From NCBI GenBank assembly GCA_944390485.1, contig CALXPQ010000002.1, forward strand, positions 186,001 through 250,000: DNA of 64,000 nt, given 5' to 3'. The stretch is from Veillonellales bacterium. Lineage in GTDB: Bacteria > Bacillota > Negativicutes > Veillonellales > Dialisteraceae. The notes beneath the pieces are model-generated. The model did no database searches. It was not told the origin of the DNA and was given only the letters and a program-made list of their open reading frames with translations. The translations under genes and the position numbers were made by a program. This document shows, piece after piece, positions 8,493 through 17,123 of this stretch (the stretch's first letter is position 1; each line of letters begins with the position of its first letter).

Positions 8493-9215
8493 ATGCGTTT
8501 CTGTCTGTCGCCGGCGGCTCGGCGGGCCGCGGGGGAGGCGTTCCTGTGTACGGCGCCCATCCTGGCGGGCTTCTGGTTCGTGGGCGTGAGCTACGGCCTG
8601 TACATGCATTCCATGGGCTTCCCCTTCTGGTATCCGCCGGTGATGGCGGCCGTCATCTTCGGCGGGTCGCTGGAATTCATCGCCGTGTCCATGCTGGCGT
8701 CGCCTTTCGCGCCGGCGGCGACGGCGGCGGTGGCGCTGGCCGTGCAGGCGCGGCATCTGTTTTACGGCCTGTCCATGGCGGAGCGGTACCGCGGCATGGG
8801 CTGGAAGCTGCCTTTCCTCGTCTTCTGGCTGTGCGACGAGACCTTCGCCCTGAATTACACCGCGCGGGTCCCGGCGGACACGGACCGGAGCTGGTTCTAT
8901 TTCTTCGTGAGCCTCTTCAATTATCTCTACTGGGTGTCCGGGGCGCTGCTGGGCGGCCTCGCGGGGGCGGCGCTGTCGTCGCTGCCGCTGGAGGGGATGT
9001 CTTTCGTCATGACGGCCATGTTCGTGGTGATCTTCCTGGAGCAGCTCCTCCACGAGCGGCGGCCCTGGACGGCGCTCATCGGCATCGCGGCGGCCGCGGG
9101 GTGCCTCCGCGTCTTCGGGGCGGAGGATTTCATGCTGCCCGCCATGGGGCTCATCCTCGCGGCGGTGACGCTCTTCCGGCGGCCTCTCGAGCGGGCGGCG
9201 GGAGGCGCGTCATGA
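8493..9215 (+). CDS. azlC: AzlC family branched-chain amino acid exporter, large subunit
   Basis: 240 residues from ATG 8493 (SD AAAGGAGAGG). Multiple membrane segments and the AzlC pattern are clear: GVSYGLYMHSMGFPFWYPP, FGGSLEFIAVSML, and VQARHLFYGLSMAERY, the signature Q-x-R-H-x-x-Y-G. With AzlD it forms an inner-membrane exporter for branched-chain amino acids and their analogues. The stop codon overlaps the azlD start by four bases, implying translational coupling. No adjacent regulator is visible. Confidence 0.93.
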   Translation: MRFCLSPAARRAAGEAFLCTAPILAGFWFVGVSYGLYMHSMGFPFWYPPVMAAVIFGGSLEFIAVSMLASPFAPAATAAVALAVQARHLFYGLSMAERYRGMGWKLPFLVFWLCDETFALNYTARVPADTDRSWFYFFVSLFNYLYWVSGALLGGLAGAALSSLPLEGMSFVMTAMFVVIFLEQLLHERRPWTALIGIAAAAGCLRVFGAEDFMLPAMGLILAAVTLFRRPLERAAGGAS

Positions 9216-9547
9216 CGGCGCTCACTCCGGCGGAGCAGGCGGCGGTGATCCTCCTCTGCGCGGCCATGACGGTGCTCACCCGGAGCCTGCCTTTCGTCGT
9301 CTTCGGCGCGGGGCGGCCCGTCCCTTCGTATGTGCGGTGGCTGGGCCGGGCGCTCCCGCCGGCGGTCTTCGCGCTGCTCGTGGTGTACTGCCTGCGGGAC
9401 GTGTCGTTCGCGGCGGGGGCCCGGAGCGCGGCGGAGCTCCTCGGCGTGGCGGCCACGGCGGCGATCCACCTGTGGAAGCGGAATATGATGCTCTCCATCG
9501 CCGCAGGCACGGCGTGCTACATGGCGCTCGCGCGGCTCCTGGGGTGA
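9212..9547 (+). CDS. azlD: AzlD family branched-chain amino acid transport, small subunit
   Basis: 111 residues with three to four hydrophobic segments, the usual AzlD size. TRSLPFVVFGAG and LPPAVFALLVVYCLRDV are typical family segments. It starts at ATG 9212 inside the azlC stop (ATGA). It pairs with AzlC as the small membrane partner. A strong hairpin follows, shared with the convergent Nramp gene. Confidence 0.92.
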   Translation: MTALTPAEQAAVILLCAAMTVLTRSLPFVVFGAGRPVPSYVRWLGRALPPAVFALLVVYCLRDVSFAAGARSAAELLGVAATAAIHLWKRNMMLSIAAGTACYMALARLLG

Positions 9548-9556
9548 AAGGGCAAT

Positions 9557-9598
9557 AAAAAAGAACGGGGTCTTGCGGAAAGACGCCGTTCTTTTTTT
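9557..9598. terminator. Bidirectional terminator between azlD and the Nramp gene
   Basis: Long hairpin with outer arms AAAAAGAACGG (9558-9568) and CCGTTCTTTTT (9586-9596) and an inner GTCTT/AAGAC stem. A and T tracts lie on both sides, so it serves both converging genes. Confidence 0.88.
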
Positions 9599-9607
9599 GT
9601 GCGCCGC

Positions 9608-10873
9608 TCAGAGGGAGGCGAAGAGGTCCTGCAGGAGGAGGAGATTCAGGAAGGTCACGATGAGGCCGATGGCCCAGAGGAGGACTTTCGTGTAGCCGTG
9701 GTTCGCGTAGGCGCCCATGACCCGCGCGGAGGAGGTGAGGTAGAGCTGGGTGAAGATGGTGAAGGGGAGCTGCATGGAGAGGAAGGTCTGGGACCAGATG
9801 AGCCCTTCGAAGGGGGACTCGATGAAGAGGAGGATGAGGAAGGCCGGCACCATGGTGAGGAGGGAGCCGAGCTTCGTGTGCTTGTCCGCCGAGTCGTAGG
9901 GTTCGCCGATCATGCCGGCGAAGATGCAGCCGCCCGCCATGGAGGAGGTGAGGCTCGCGGCGATGCCCGCGAAGAGGAGCGCCGCGCCGAAGATCTGTGC
10001 CGAGAGGGGGCCGAGGATGGGCGCGAGGAGGCCGCCCGCCTGCGCCAGGTCGTCCACGGCGATGCCGCGGGCGTAGAAGGCCGCCGCAGCGATGAAGATG
10101 ATGGCGCTGTTGATGGCCCAGCCCACGCCCATGGAGAAGATGGTGTCGATGTATTCGGTTTTCAGTTTCTTCTCGATGGTCACGGGACCGGAGAGATGGA
10201 ACTGCTGGCTCTGGATGACTTCGGAGTGGAGGAAGAGATTGTGCGGCATGATGACCGAGCCGAGCACGCTCATGACGACGGGCATCGCGCCCGCGGGGAG
10301 CGACGGCGTGACCCAGCCCGCGCGGGCCGCCGGCCAGTCCACGGGCACGAGGAAGATCTCCGCCATGAAGGCGAGGCCGATGAGGGAGACGAAGGTGACG
10401 ATGATCTTTTCCACGCGCCGGTAGGAATGGCTGAACTGGAGGTACAGCGAGAGGAGGAGCATGGCGAAGGCCCCCGCGCGGAGGGGCACGCCGAAGAGCA
10501 TCTGGAGGGCGATGGCCCCGCCGAGGAGTTCGGCGAGCGCGGTGGAGACGGCAGCGCACATGGCCGTGGTGAGGATGAAATTTTTCAGATGGCGCGGCAT
10601 GTACGCCGTAGCCGCCTCGGAGAGGCACTTGCCGGAGACGATGCCCAGATGGGCCGCGTTGTGCTGGAGGATGATGAGCATCGCCGTGGAGAGCGTCACC
10701 ACCCAGAGGAGCTGGTAGCCGTAGGACGAGCCGGCGGCGATGTTCGACGCCCAGTTGCCGGGGTCGACGAAGCCCACGGCGACGATGAGGCCGGGGCCGA
10801 GGGATTTGAAGATGTCCGCGTAGGCCGAGAGCTTCGGCTTCTCCCGGTCCCGCCAGAATTCTTTCAGAGTCAT
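9608..10873 (-). CDS. mntH: Nramp family divalent metal transporter (MntH-like)
   Basis: 421 residues with about 11 membrane segments. The TM1 metal-binding motif DPGN is at 37-40 and the TM6 motif MPHN at 209-212 (IMPHNLFLHSEV). The conserved Asp, Asn and Met are thus all present, which supports proton-coupled Mn(II)/Fe(II) uptake at the inner membrane. The SD is GAAAGGAG. The promoter region carries a near-perfect palindrome just downstream of the -10, consistent with repression by a metal-sensing DtxR/MntR-type regulator. No such regulator is encoded nearby. Confidence 0.93.
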   Translation of the reverse strand: MTLKEFWRDREKPKLSAYADIFKSLGPGLIVAVGFVDPGNWASNIAAGSSYGYQLLWVVTLSTAMLIILQHNAAHLGIVSGKCLSEAATAYMPRHLKNFILTTAMCAAVSTALAELLGGAIALQMLFGVPLRAGAFAMLLLSLYLQFSHSYRRVEKIIVTFVSLIGLAFMAEIFLVPVDWPAARAGWVTPSLPAGAMPVVMSVLGSVIMPHNLFLHSEVIQSQQFHLSGPVTIEKKLKTEYIDTIFSMGVGWAINSAIIFIAAAAFYARGIAVDDLAQAGGLLAPILGPLSAQIFGAALLFAGIAASLTSSMAGGCIFAGMIGEPYDSADKHTKLGSLLTMVPAFLILLFIESPFEGLIWSQTFLSMQLPFTIFTQLYLTSSARVMGAYANHGYTKVLLWAIGLIVTFLNLLLLQDLFASL

Positions 10874-10895
10874 GGGGAACTCCTTTCCTGTTTAT

Positions 10896-10911
10896 TTTAG
10901 GTATAGCTAAA
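10896..10911 (-). promoter_or_regulatory. Palindromic operator, MntR/DtxR-like, in the mntH promoter
   Basis: TTTAGGTATAGCTAAA has half-sites matching at 7 of 8 positions. It resembles DtxR/MntR-type boxes with TTTAGG-type arms. It lies between the minus-strand -10 (TATAAT at 10927-10922) and the ATG, covering the probable transcription start. Confidence 0.6.
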
Positions 10912-10921
10912 TCCTGCCCCC

Positions 10922-10927
10922 ATTATA
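10922..10927 (-). promoter_or_regulatory. -10 element of mntH
   Basis: Minus-strand TATAAT about 50 bases upstream of the ATG. No good -35 is visible. Confidence 0.55.
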
Positions 10928-11036
10928 CACGCTTTGCATGAGAAGTTACAGCCGGCGGCCCTGCCGCGCCGCGCCCGGTGGTGTATAATAAGACAATCGG
11001 AAAGGCCCCTCGGGGCGTGTGAGAAAGGAAAGAATC

Positions 11037-11978
11037 ATGAACATGCAGGATAAAGGGCGCCGGCTCACGGTGCTCCTCGTGGCGGCGGCGCTCGTCCTCG
11101 CGGGGGTGCTGACGGCGGTCTTCCGGAGCGGCGGGGGCGAGCCCGCGGGCCGGGACTATGTGGCGGTGGTCCGCATCGACGGGGCCATCTACGGCGGCGC
11201 GGAGGCGGGCGGCCTGCTCGCGCAGCAGCAGGGCACGGCGAGCGAGCGCGTCATGCGGGAGCTGCGCGAGGCGCGGCTGGACCCGCACGCGAAGGCGGTG
11301 CTCCTCCGGGTGAATACGCCGGGCGGCTCGGCGGCCGCGGCGCAGGAGATCGCCGAGGAGGTGGACAAGCTCCGGAGCGGCGGCAAGCCCGTGGTGGTGT
11401 CCATGGGGGACCTGTGCGCGAGCGCGGGCTACTGGATCGCCAGCCGGGGAGACTATCTCTTCGCCAGCCCGGCGAGCATGACTGGCAGCATCGGCGTGTA
11501 CATCGACTACAACAATATCGAGGAGCTCATGGACAAGCTGGGCGTGCGCAATGAGAAGATCAAGAGCGGCGCGCACAAGGATATCCTCTCCATGTTCCGT
11601 CCCATGACGGAGGACGAGCGGGCCATGCTCCAGCAGATGGTGGACGACATTTACAATCAGTTCATCCGCACGGTGGCGGACGGCCGCCGCATGGACGAGA
11701 GCCGCGTGCGTGCGCTCGCGGACGGACGCATCTTCACAGGGCGGCAGGCCCTCGACGAAGGACTCATCGACGCGCTGGGCAATTATTACGACGCGCTGAA
11801 CTACGCGGGCAGCCGCGCGGGCTTCGCCGACGGGGACGTGCCGGTGCGTTCGTACGGCGCGGAGCACCCGCTCTCGGGTCTGCTCGCCGCGGAGGCGGAC
11901 GCTGTGGGCCGCCGCGCGGCGGAGGGCATGATGGACCGGATGACGCAGGCCGCGGACGGCGCGCCGGTGGTGAAATAA
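11037..11978 (+). CDS. sppA: Signal peptide peptidase SppA, single-domain type
   Basis: 313 residues, the short Gram-positive-style SppA. One N-terminal membrane anchor (residues 11-28) leads to a periplasm-facing protease domain. The Ser nucleophile is Ser129 in MGDLCASAGYWIAS. The general-base Lys lies in the IKSGAHKD motif (175-182). TPGGSAAAAQEI is the typical oxyanion segment. It degrades signal peptides left in the membrane. The ATG at 11037 is chosen over the GTG at 11019 because GAAAGGAAAG is correctly spaced. A TATAAT lies at 10984-10989. A Yip1-like membrane protein gene follows 9 bases later, probably in the same operon. Confidence 0.94.
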   Translation: MNMQDKGRRLTVLLVAAALVLAGVLTAVFRSGGGEPAGRDYVAVVRIDGAIYGGAEAGGLLAQQQGTASERVMRELREARLDPHAKAVLLRVNTPGGSAAAAQEIAEEVDKLRSGGKPVVVSMGDLCASAGYWIASRGDYLFASPASMTGSIGVYIDYNNIEELMDKLGVRNEKIKSGAHKDILSMFRPMTEDERAMLQQMVDDIYNQFIRTVADGRRMDESRVRALADGRIFTGRQALDEGLIDALGNYYDALNYAGSRAGFADGDVPVRSYGAEHPLSGLLAAEADAVGRRAAEGMMDRMTQAADGAPVVK

Positions 11979-11987
11979 GGAGGGGCC

Positions 11988-12575
11988 ATGACGTATTTCC
12001 TCGATCTGATGTATCAGCTGCTGGCGAGCCCCCGGCAGGCGCTCCGCACGGTGACCCGCGGAGAGAAGCTGCGCCAGGCGGCGCTCCTGTGGCTCTTCGT
12101 GGTCTTCCTGCTGTCGCTCTCGTCCCTCCTCGAGGGGCCGGGGCTGGGCGTGCGGTTCTTCGTCTCCGCCGTCGTACTGGGGCTGGCGCTTTTCCTGCAC
12201 AGCGCGGTCATCGACTACTGCGCGGGCTTCCTCGGCGGGCGGGGCACGGCGAAGGGCATCACCGCCGGATTCATGGCGGCGGCCTTCCCGTACGCCTTCT
12301 CCGTCTTCGGCGGGCTGCTCCAGATGATCGCCGGCGCGGGGGCGGGCGCGCTCGAGACGGCGCTCTTCCTGTGGAGCTTCGCGCTGGACGTCCTCGCTAT
12401 CAGCGAGAACTACGGCTTCTCCACGGGGAAGGCGCTCGGCGTGGCGCTCATCCCGGCGGTGCTCTTCGCGCTCTTTTTCCTGTGCCTCTTCGCCGCGGGG
12501 CTGGCGGCGGCGGTGTCGGGCCTCGCGCAGATGCAGGACTTCGCCGCCGTGGAGGGCGTGCTCCAGAGCATCTGA
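11988..12575 (+). CDS. Yip1-domain integral membrane protein
   Basis: 195 residues with about five hydrophobic segments. The layout resembles bacterial Yip1 domain proteins: an N-terminal segment LDLMYQLLASPRQALRTV, then a membrane region with a central polar kink (AISENYGFSTGKALGV). Function in bacteria is not established; I do not propose one. It is preceded by AAGGAGGGG and lies 9 bases after sppA, so it is probably co-expressed with that membrane protease. The stop is followed at once by the glmS promoter. Confidence 0.75.
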   Translation: MTYFLDLMYQLLASPRQALRTVTRGEKLRQAALLWLFVVFLLSLSSLLEGPGLGVRFFVSAVVLGLALFLHSAVIDYCAGFLGGRGTAKGITAGFMAAAFPYAFSVFGGLLQMIAGAGAGALETALFLWSFALDVLAISENYGFSTGKALGVALIPAVLFALFFLCLFAAGLAAAVSGLAQMQDFAAVEGVLQSI

Positions 12576-12587
12576 TTGTCTTGTCAA

Positions 12588-12616
12588 TTTCCACTTATAC
12601 CGCCGTATGGTATAAT
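12588..12616 (+). promoter_or_regulatory. glmS promoter with extended -10
   Basis: TGG-TATAAT (12608-12616) with a partial -35 TTTCCA (12588-12593) at 17 bp. The 17-mer CCGCCGTATGGTATAAT (12600-12616) also occurs in front of polA. A GGGAAA/TTTCCC hairpin (12617-12635) sits at the very start of the predicted transcript. Confidence 0.7.
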
Positions 12617-12730
12617 GGGAAAGTGTATATTTCCCGGAAGGGGCAGACAGAGCAGAGCCGCCTCCGCGCGGCCTGCTGAAATAGAGAAAAGAGAGAAAAA
12701 GTCACTGAATACAGTAAGGAGGATTCACTT

Positions 12731-14557
12731 ATGTGCGGTATTGTAGGCTACACAGGCAAGGGCGAAGCGTCGGAGTTCCTCGTAGACGGGCTCCGCCGTC
12801 TGGAATACCGCGGATATGATTCCGCAGGGATCGCCGTCTATACGGACAGCGGCATCCAGATTGTGAAGAAGGAAGGGCGCCTGGCCAATCTGGAAGCGGC
12901 GCTCAAAGACCATCCGCTCCGCGGCCATACCGGCATCGGGCACACCCGCTGGGCGACGCACGGTGCGCCGTCCGACCGCAACGCCCATCCCCACGGCGAC
13001 TGCCACAACCATTTCGTCATCGTACATAACGGCATCATCGAAAATTACATGCAGCTCCGGCAGGACCTCATCGCGAAGGGCCACACTTTCCGGTCCGACA
13101 CGGACTCCGAAGTGGCGGCGCACCTCGCGGAAGAGATGGACGACGGAGATTTCCTCTCCACCGTGCGGAAGGTGCTCCGGTCCATCACCGGCACGTACAC
13201 CCTGCTCTTCCTGGACAAGGACCAGCCGGACACCATCATCTGCTCGAAGAAGGACAATCCTCTCATCATCGGCCTGGGCGAGGGCGAGAATTTCATCGCC
13301 TCGGACATCCCGGCCATCATCAGCCGCACCCGCCGCATCTACGTGCTGGACGACGGCGAAGTGGCGGTGGTGAAGCCCGACAGCGTCACTGTGTACAGCG
13401 CGGACGGCCTGCCCATCTCCAAGAAGGTGCAGGAAGTGACCTGGACCGCCGAAGCGGCGGAAAAGGGCGGCTACCCCCATTTCATGCTGAAGGAGATCTA
13501 CGAGCAGCCCAAGGCGGTGCGCGACACCGTGCAGATCCACGTGGGTGCGCACGACGAAGTGGTCTTCGACAACCTGAACTGGACGAAGGCGGACGTGAAT
13601 ACCTTCGACCATATCCTCATCACCGCGTGCGGCACGGCGTACCACGCCGGCCTCGTGGCGAAATACTACATCGAGCGGTTCGCCCGCATCCCGGTCTCCG
13701 TGGAGATCGCTTCGGAGTACCGCTACAGCCATCCGCTCACCACGGAAGGGACGCTCGCCATCGTGGTGAGCCAGTCCGGCGAGACCATCGACACGCTGGC
13801 GGCGCTGAAAGAGGCGAAGCGCCTCGGCGCGCAGAGCCTGGCGGTGACGAACTCCATCGGCTCGTCCATCGCCCGCGAAGCGGACTACACCATCTACACG
13901 CTGGCCGGCCCGGAGATCGCGGTGGCTTCCACGAAGGCCTACACCACCCAGCTGGTGGCGCTCCTGCTGCTGGCGCTCTACATCGGCCAGGTGAAGGGCA
14001 CCGTGAAGCCGGAAGAAGTGGCGGACATCCTCCGCGCGCTGAAAGAGCTCCCGGCGCACATCGAGAAGGTGCTCGAATCCCGGGACCGCATGGCGGACTT
14101 CGCGGATAAATTGAAAGACGCGGAAGACATCTTCTATCTGGGCCGCTCCATCGACTACGCTATCGCCATGGAAGGGGCGCTCAAGCTGAAGGAGATTTCC
14201 TACATCCACGCGGAAGCCTACGCCGGCGGCGAGCTGAAGCACGGCACGCTCGCGCTCATCACGCCGAAGACGCCGGTCATCGCCGTGGTGACCCAGAACG
14301 AGATCGCCGCGAAGATGTACAGCAATATCCAGGAAGTGCGCGCCCGCGGGGCGGAAGTCATCGGCATCGGCTACGACGACGACACGGAGATCGAGAAATA
14401 CACCACTGCCGCCGTGCGCATCCCGAAGGTGGACGAATTCATCGCGCCCATCCTGTCGGTCATCCCCATGCAGCTCCTGGCGTACTACACGGGCATCAAG
14501 AGAGGCAACGACGTGGACAAGCCGAGAAATCTCGCGAAGTCCGTCACCGTCGAATAA
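12731..14557 (+). CDS. glmS: Glutamine--fructose-6-phosphate aminotransferase (isomerizing)
   Basis: 608 residues, family length. It makes glucosamine-6-phosphate from fructose-6-phosphate and glutamine in the cytoplasm, the first step to UDP-GlcNAc for peptidoglycan and LPS. MCGIVGYTG gives the N-terminal Cys nucleophile after Met removal. RWATHG and HNGIIENY belong to the glutaminase site. Two SIS sugar-isomerase domains follow (ACGTAYHAGLVAKY; VSQSGETIDTLAAL; LGRSIDYAIAMEGALKLKE). The C-terminus DKPRNLAKSVTVE is the conserved isomerase end. SD AAGGAGG. I see no glmS ribozyme in the 115-base leader. Confidence 0.98.
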   Translation: MCGIVGYTGKGEASEFLVDGLRRLEYRGYDSAGIAVYTDSGIQIVKKEGRLANLEAALKDHPLRGHTGIGHTRWATHGAPSDRNAHPHGDCHNHFVIVHNGIIENYMQLRQDLIAKGHTFRSDTDSEVAAHLAEEMDDGDFLSTVRKVLRSITGTYTLLFLDKDQPDTIICSKKDNPLIIGLGEGENFIASDIPAIISRTRRIYVLDDGEVAVVKPDSVTVYSADGLPISKKVQEVTWTAEAAEKGGYPHFMLKEIYEQPKAVRDTVQIHVGAHDEVVFDNLNWTKADVNTFDHILITACGTAYHAGLVAKYYIERFARIPVSVEIASEYRYSHPLTTEGTLAIVVSQSGETIDTLAALKEAKRLGAQSLAVTNSIGSSIAREADYTIYTLAGPEIAVASTKAYTTQLVALLLLALYIGQVKGTVKPEEVADILRALKELPAHIEKVLESRDRMADFADKLKDAEDIFYLGRSIDYAIAMEGALKLKEISYIHAEAYAGGELKHGTLALITPKTPVIAVVTQNEIAAKMYSNIQEVRARGAEVIGIGYDDDTEIEKYTTAAVRIPKVDEFIAPILSVIPMQLLAYYTGIKRGNDVDKPRNLAKSVTVE

Positions 14558-14576
14558 TTTCACAGCATACGGCATG

Positions 14577-14606
14577 GACGCTGATTTCCCTCGCGGGGTC
14601 AGCGTC
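14577..14606 (+). other. Stable hairpin between glmS and trpS
   Basis: GACGCTGA/TCAGCGTC arms (14577-14584 / 14599-14606) with an inner CCC/GGG pairing. No T tract follows, so it is not a normal terminator. It could be an RNA-processing or mRNA-stabilising structure. Confidence 0.5.
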
Positions 14607-14630
14607 TCTCATTATGAAGGAGGCAATCTC

Positions 14631-15623
14631 ATGGACACCATCTTTTCCGGCATCCAGCCGAGCGGCGATCTCACCCTCGGGAACTATCTGGGCGCGCTGA
14701 AAAATTTCATCCCCTTTCAGGACACGGCGGAGTGCTACTACTGCATCGTGAACCAGCACGCTATCACCGTGCCGCAGGACCCGAAGCAGCTCCACGAGCG
14801 CACGCGCAATCTGGCAGCGCTCTACATCGCTGCGGGCCTCGACCCGAAGAAGGCCACCATCTTCGTCCAGTCCGAAGTGCCGGAGCACGCCCAGCTCGGC
14901 TGGATGATCATCTGCACCGCCTACGTGGGCGAGATGGAGCGCATGACCCAGTACAAGTCCAAGGCGCGCAAGGAAGAAGCGAAGGAAGGCTTCATCCCGC
15001 TGGGGCTCCTCACCTATCCGCCGCTCATGGCCGCGGATATCCTGCTCTACCAGGCGACCCTCGTGCCCGTCGGCGAAGACCAGCGCCAGCACATGGAGAT
15101 CACCCGCGACCTGGCGGAGCGCTTCAACCGGAAATACGGCGAAGTCTTCACCCTGCCGGAAATGTGGGCTCCGAAAGGCGGCGCGCGCGTCATGAGCCTG
15201 CAGGACCCGACGAGCAAGATGTCCAAGTCCGACGACAACGACATGGCCACCATCCACATGCTGGACGAACCGGACGTGATCGTGAAGAAGATCAAGCGCG
15301 CCGTGACCGACTCCCTCGGCCACGTGCACTACGACAAGGAGAACCAGCCCGGCATCTCCAACCTCATGAGCATCCACGCCGCCGTCTCCGGCAAGACCTT
15401 CGACGAGATCGAAGCCATGTACGAGGGACAGGGCTACGGCGTCTTCAAGAAAGACGTGGCTGACCTCGTGGTGGGCGAGATGTCGCCCATCCTCGCGCGG
15501 TACAAAGAACTCATGGGCACCCCCGAGCTGGACGCCATCCTCGACGAAGGCCGGGAAAAAGCCCACGCCAAAGCGCACCAGACCTACGAAGCGGCCATCC
15601 ACGCCATGGGGCTCTACCGCTGA
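14631..15623 (+). CDS. trpS: Tryptophan--tRNA ligase
   Basis: 330 residues, typical of class I TrpRS, which charges tRNA-Trp. The HIGH-like motif is in GDLTLGNYLGAL (12-23). KMSKS is at 196-200 (QDPTSKMSKSDDND), and GEDQRQHMEITRDLAERFN is the family signature. The ATG at 14631 is chosen over that at 14574 because GAAGGAGGC is correctly spaced and the protein then begins MDTIFSGIQPSG, as in homologues. No T-box or Trp leader motif is visible upstream. Confidence 0.97.
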   Translation: MDTIFSGIQPSGDLTLGNYLGALKNFIPFQDTAECYYCIVNQHAITVPQDPKQLHERTRNLAALYIAAGLDPKKATIFVQSEVPEHAQLGWMIICTAYVGEMERMTQYKSKARKEEAKEGFIPLGLLTYPPLMAADILLYQATLVPVGEDQRQHMEITRDLAERFNRKYGEVFTLPEMWAPKGGARVMSLQDPTSKMSKSDDNDMATIHMLDEPDVIVKKIKRAVTDSLGHVHYDKENQPGISNLMSIHAAVSGKTFDEIEAMYEGQGYGVFKKDVADLVVGEMSPILARYKELMGTPELDAILDEGREKAHAKAHQTYEAAIHAMGLYR

Positions 15624-15651
15624 CCGCGGCGGCTTTTGAATAAGAAAATAC

Positions 15652-15683
15652 AAAAGCACCGGATTTGGGGTCCGGTGCTTTTT
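15652..15683. terminator. Bidirectional terminator, trpS / DUF898-like gene
   Basis: Perfect 12-bp arms (15652-15663, AAAAGCACCGGA, and 15671-15682, TCCGGTGCTTTT) around a 7-base loop, with A and T tracts on both sides. Confidence 0.92.
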
Positions 15684-15696
15684 GCGTGGGTAACTT

Positions 15697-16017
15697 TCAG
15701 GCGGCGGGGTAGGAATCGGCGAAATGGGTGTGGGCGACGCGCCAGGCGGTGACCTTGATGTAGAGCCAGAAGCCGTAGATGCCGAAGGTGACGATCGTGA
15801 GGACGAGCCAGAGGAGGTATTTCCAGAAGAGCTCGCCGCCCGTGCCGTCGAAGCGGAGCTGCCGCCCTTCGATGTACGTGTTCCTCGCGAGCCACCGGTG
15901 GAAAGCCGCGTAGACCCACGGCAGGGTGAGGGAAAAGGTAAAGGTGACCGAGAGGAAGGCCAGCAGGGCATAGAAGAGGAAGTACAGGACGCCGCCTGTG
16001 AATGCGGAACGGTGCAT
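15697..16017 (-). CDS. DUF898 (YjgN-like) small membrane protein
   Basis: 106 residues with two clear membrane regions (residues ~10-36 and ~65-88). The segment RQLRFDGTGGELFWKYLLW followed by LTIVTFGIYGFWLYIK matches the DUF898/YjgN pattern of an F-DGtGgELF motif before a hydrophobic helix. The function of the family is unknown. SD AAAGGAG. It lies 42 bases downstream of the RhuM gene on the same strand and may be co-transcribed with it, although its base composition is more typical of the chromosome. Confidence 0.65.
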   Translation of the reverse strand: MHRSAFTGGVLYFLFYALLAFLSVTFTFSLTLPWVYAAFHRWLARNTYIEGRQLRFDGTGGELFWKYLLWLVLTIVTFGIYGFWLYIKVTAWRVAHTHFADSYPAA

Positions 16018-16059
16018 GAGAGGCTCCTTTCTCCGGCGGGGCCGGATTGAACCACAGAA

Positions 16060-17079
16060 TTATTTTTTCAGCTTTTTCTCCGCCGTTTTTTCAAGAGATT
16101 TTATGGCGGCCAGGTACGCTTCTTCAACGGGCGAAAGGGTTTGTGCCTGATATTTCCGGTATTCCGCTTTCGCTTTTTCCAGGGCGCGGGCATGGCTGAC
16201 CGTGCCGGGCCCGTCCAGGATTTTTTCTCCGGTGGAGGAAAGAATACGGTCAAGCGTTTCGATGTAATCTTTCATATACATGGGGCGGTGCCGGATGGCC
16301 TGAAGTTCTGCAAAATCAAAATAGCCGGACACCAGATGATTCAGCACCTGCAATTCTTCTTCCGTCATGTAGTTTTTCGCATTACCGATATCTTTCATGA
16401 CGGGCATGGCGCCGGAAAACGAAGTGAGGCCCATAAACGGTTTGGATGCGTCTGCCCTTTCATAGATCAGCTCTGCAGCCGTATGTCCGTGGGCGGCATA
16501 GTGCAGTTTATTCTGTACGATTTTGAAAAACTGAACCGATTCTGCGCTGTGCGGATCGTAATCGACACTCGTGGCGTAGAGGTCGAGCACCTGACGGTAC
16601 AGCATTTTTTCCGAAGAGCGGATGTCGCGGATGCGGTCCAGCAGTTCGTGCCAGTACACGCCGCCGCCGAGATTTTTCAGACGTTCATCGTCCAGTGCGA
16701 AACCTTTCCGCATATATTCTTTCAGTACGCCCATGGCCCAGATACGGAACTGCGTGCCTCGAAGGGACTTGACGCGGTAGCCTACGGAAATGATGACATC
16801 CAGATTATAATATTTGACGTCGTGCGTTTGTGTTTTGCCCGCCACAGCGCCGTGAGGAGTGGTTGTTGTAAATTTTGCAACAACCACTTTTTCATCCAAT
16901 TCTCCTTCTTTGAAAATATTCCGGATGTGCCGGGAAATGGTGGATTTATCGCGCTGAAATAAATCGGCCATCTGGTCCAGCGAGAGCCAGACCGTGTCGC
17001 CGTCAAATTTGGTTTCTACGTGAGTGAGACCGTCATCCGTGGCATACATCAGGATCTGCGTATCCGGTTTGTTCTGCAT
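16060..17079 (-). CDS. RhuM family protein
   Basis: 339 residues. The sequence matches the RhuM 'virulence protein' family: an N-terminal DNA-binding-like part (WLSLDQMADLFQRDKSTISRHI) and a RhuM core (YYNLDVIISVGYRVKSLRGTQFR, FRIWAMGVLKEYMRKGF, LLDRIRDIRSSEKMLYRQVLDLY). Its biochemical role is unknown. RhuM genes are often carried on mobile or defence islands (family knowledge). ATG 17079 is preferred to 17088 because AAGGAGG touches the latter with no spacer. Codon use and G+C are visibly lower than in neighbours, suggesting horizontal acquisition. No integrase or repeat borders were found. Confidence 0.85.
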   Translation of the reverse strand: MQNKPDTQILMYATDDGLTHVETKFDGDTVWLSLDQMADLFQRDKSTISRHIRNIFKEGELDEKVVVAKFTTTTPHGAVAGKTQTHDVKYYNLDVIISVGYRVKSLRGTQFRIWAMGVLKEYMRKGFALDDERLKNLGGGVYWHELLDRIRDIRSSEKMLYRQVLDLYATSVDYDPHSAESVQFFKIVQNKLHYAAHGHTAAELIYERADASKPFMGLTSFSGAMPVMKDIGNAKNYMTEEELQVLNHLVSGYFDFAELQAIRHRPMYMKDYIETLDRILSSTGEKILDGPGTVSHARALEKAKAEYRKYQAQTLSPVEEAYLAAIKSLEKTAEKKLKK

Positions 17080-17123
17080 GAACAGCATCCTCCTTCATGT
17101 GGAATAGTATATGTATTTTTTTC

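Noticed and set aside
12617-12730. glmS ribozyme in the glmS leader
   Set aside because: The leader is about 115 bases and lacks the conserved catalytic core and double-pseudoknot pattern. Only two simple hairpins are seen.
14558-14630. T-box or tryptophan attenuator before trpS
   Set aside because: Only 73 bases are available; there is no T-box sequence, specifier region or T tract after the hairpin.
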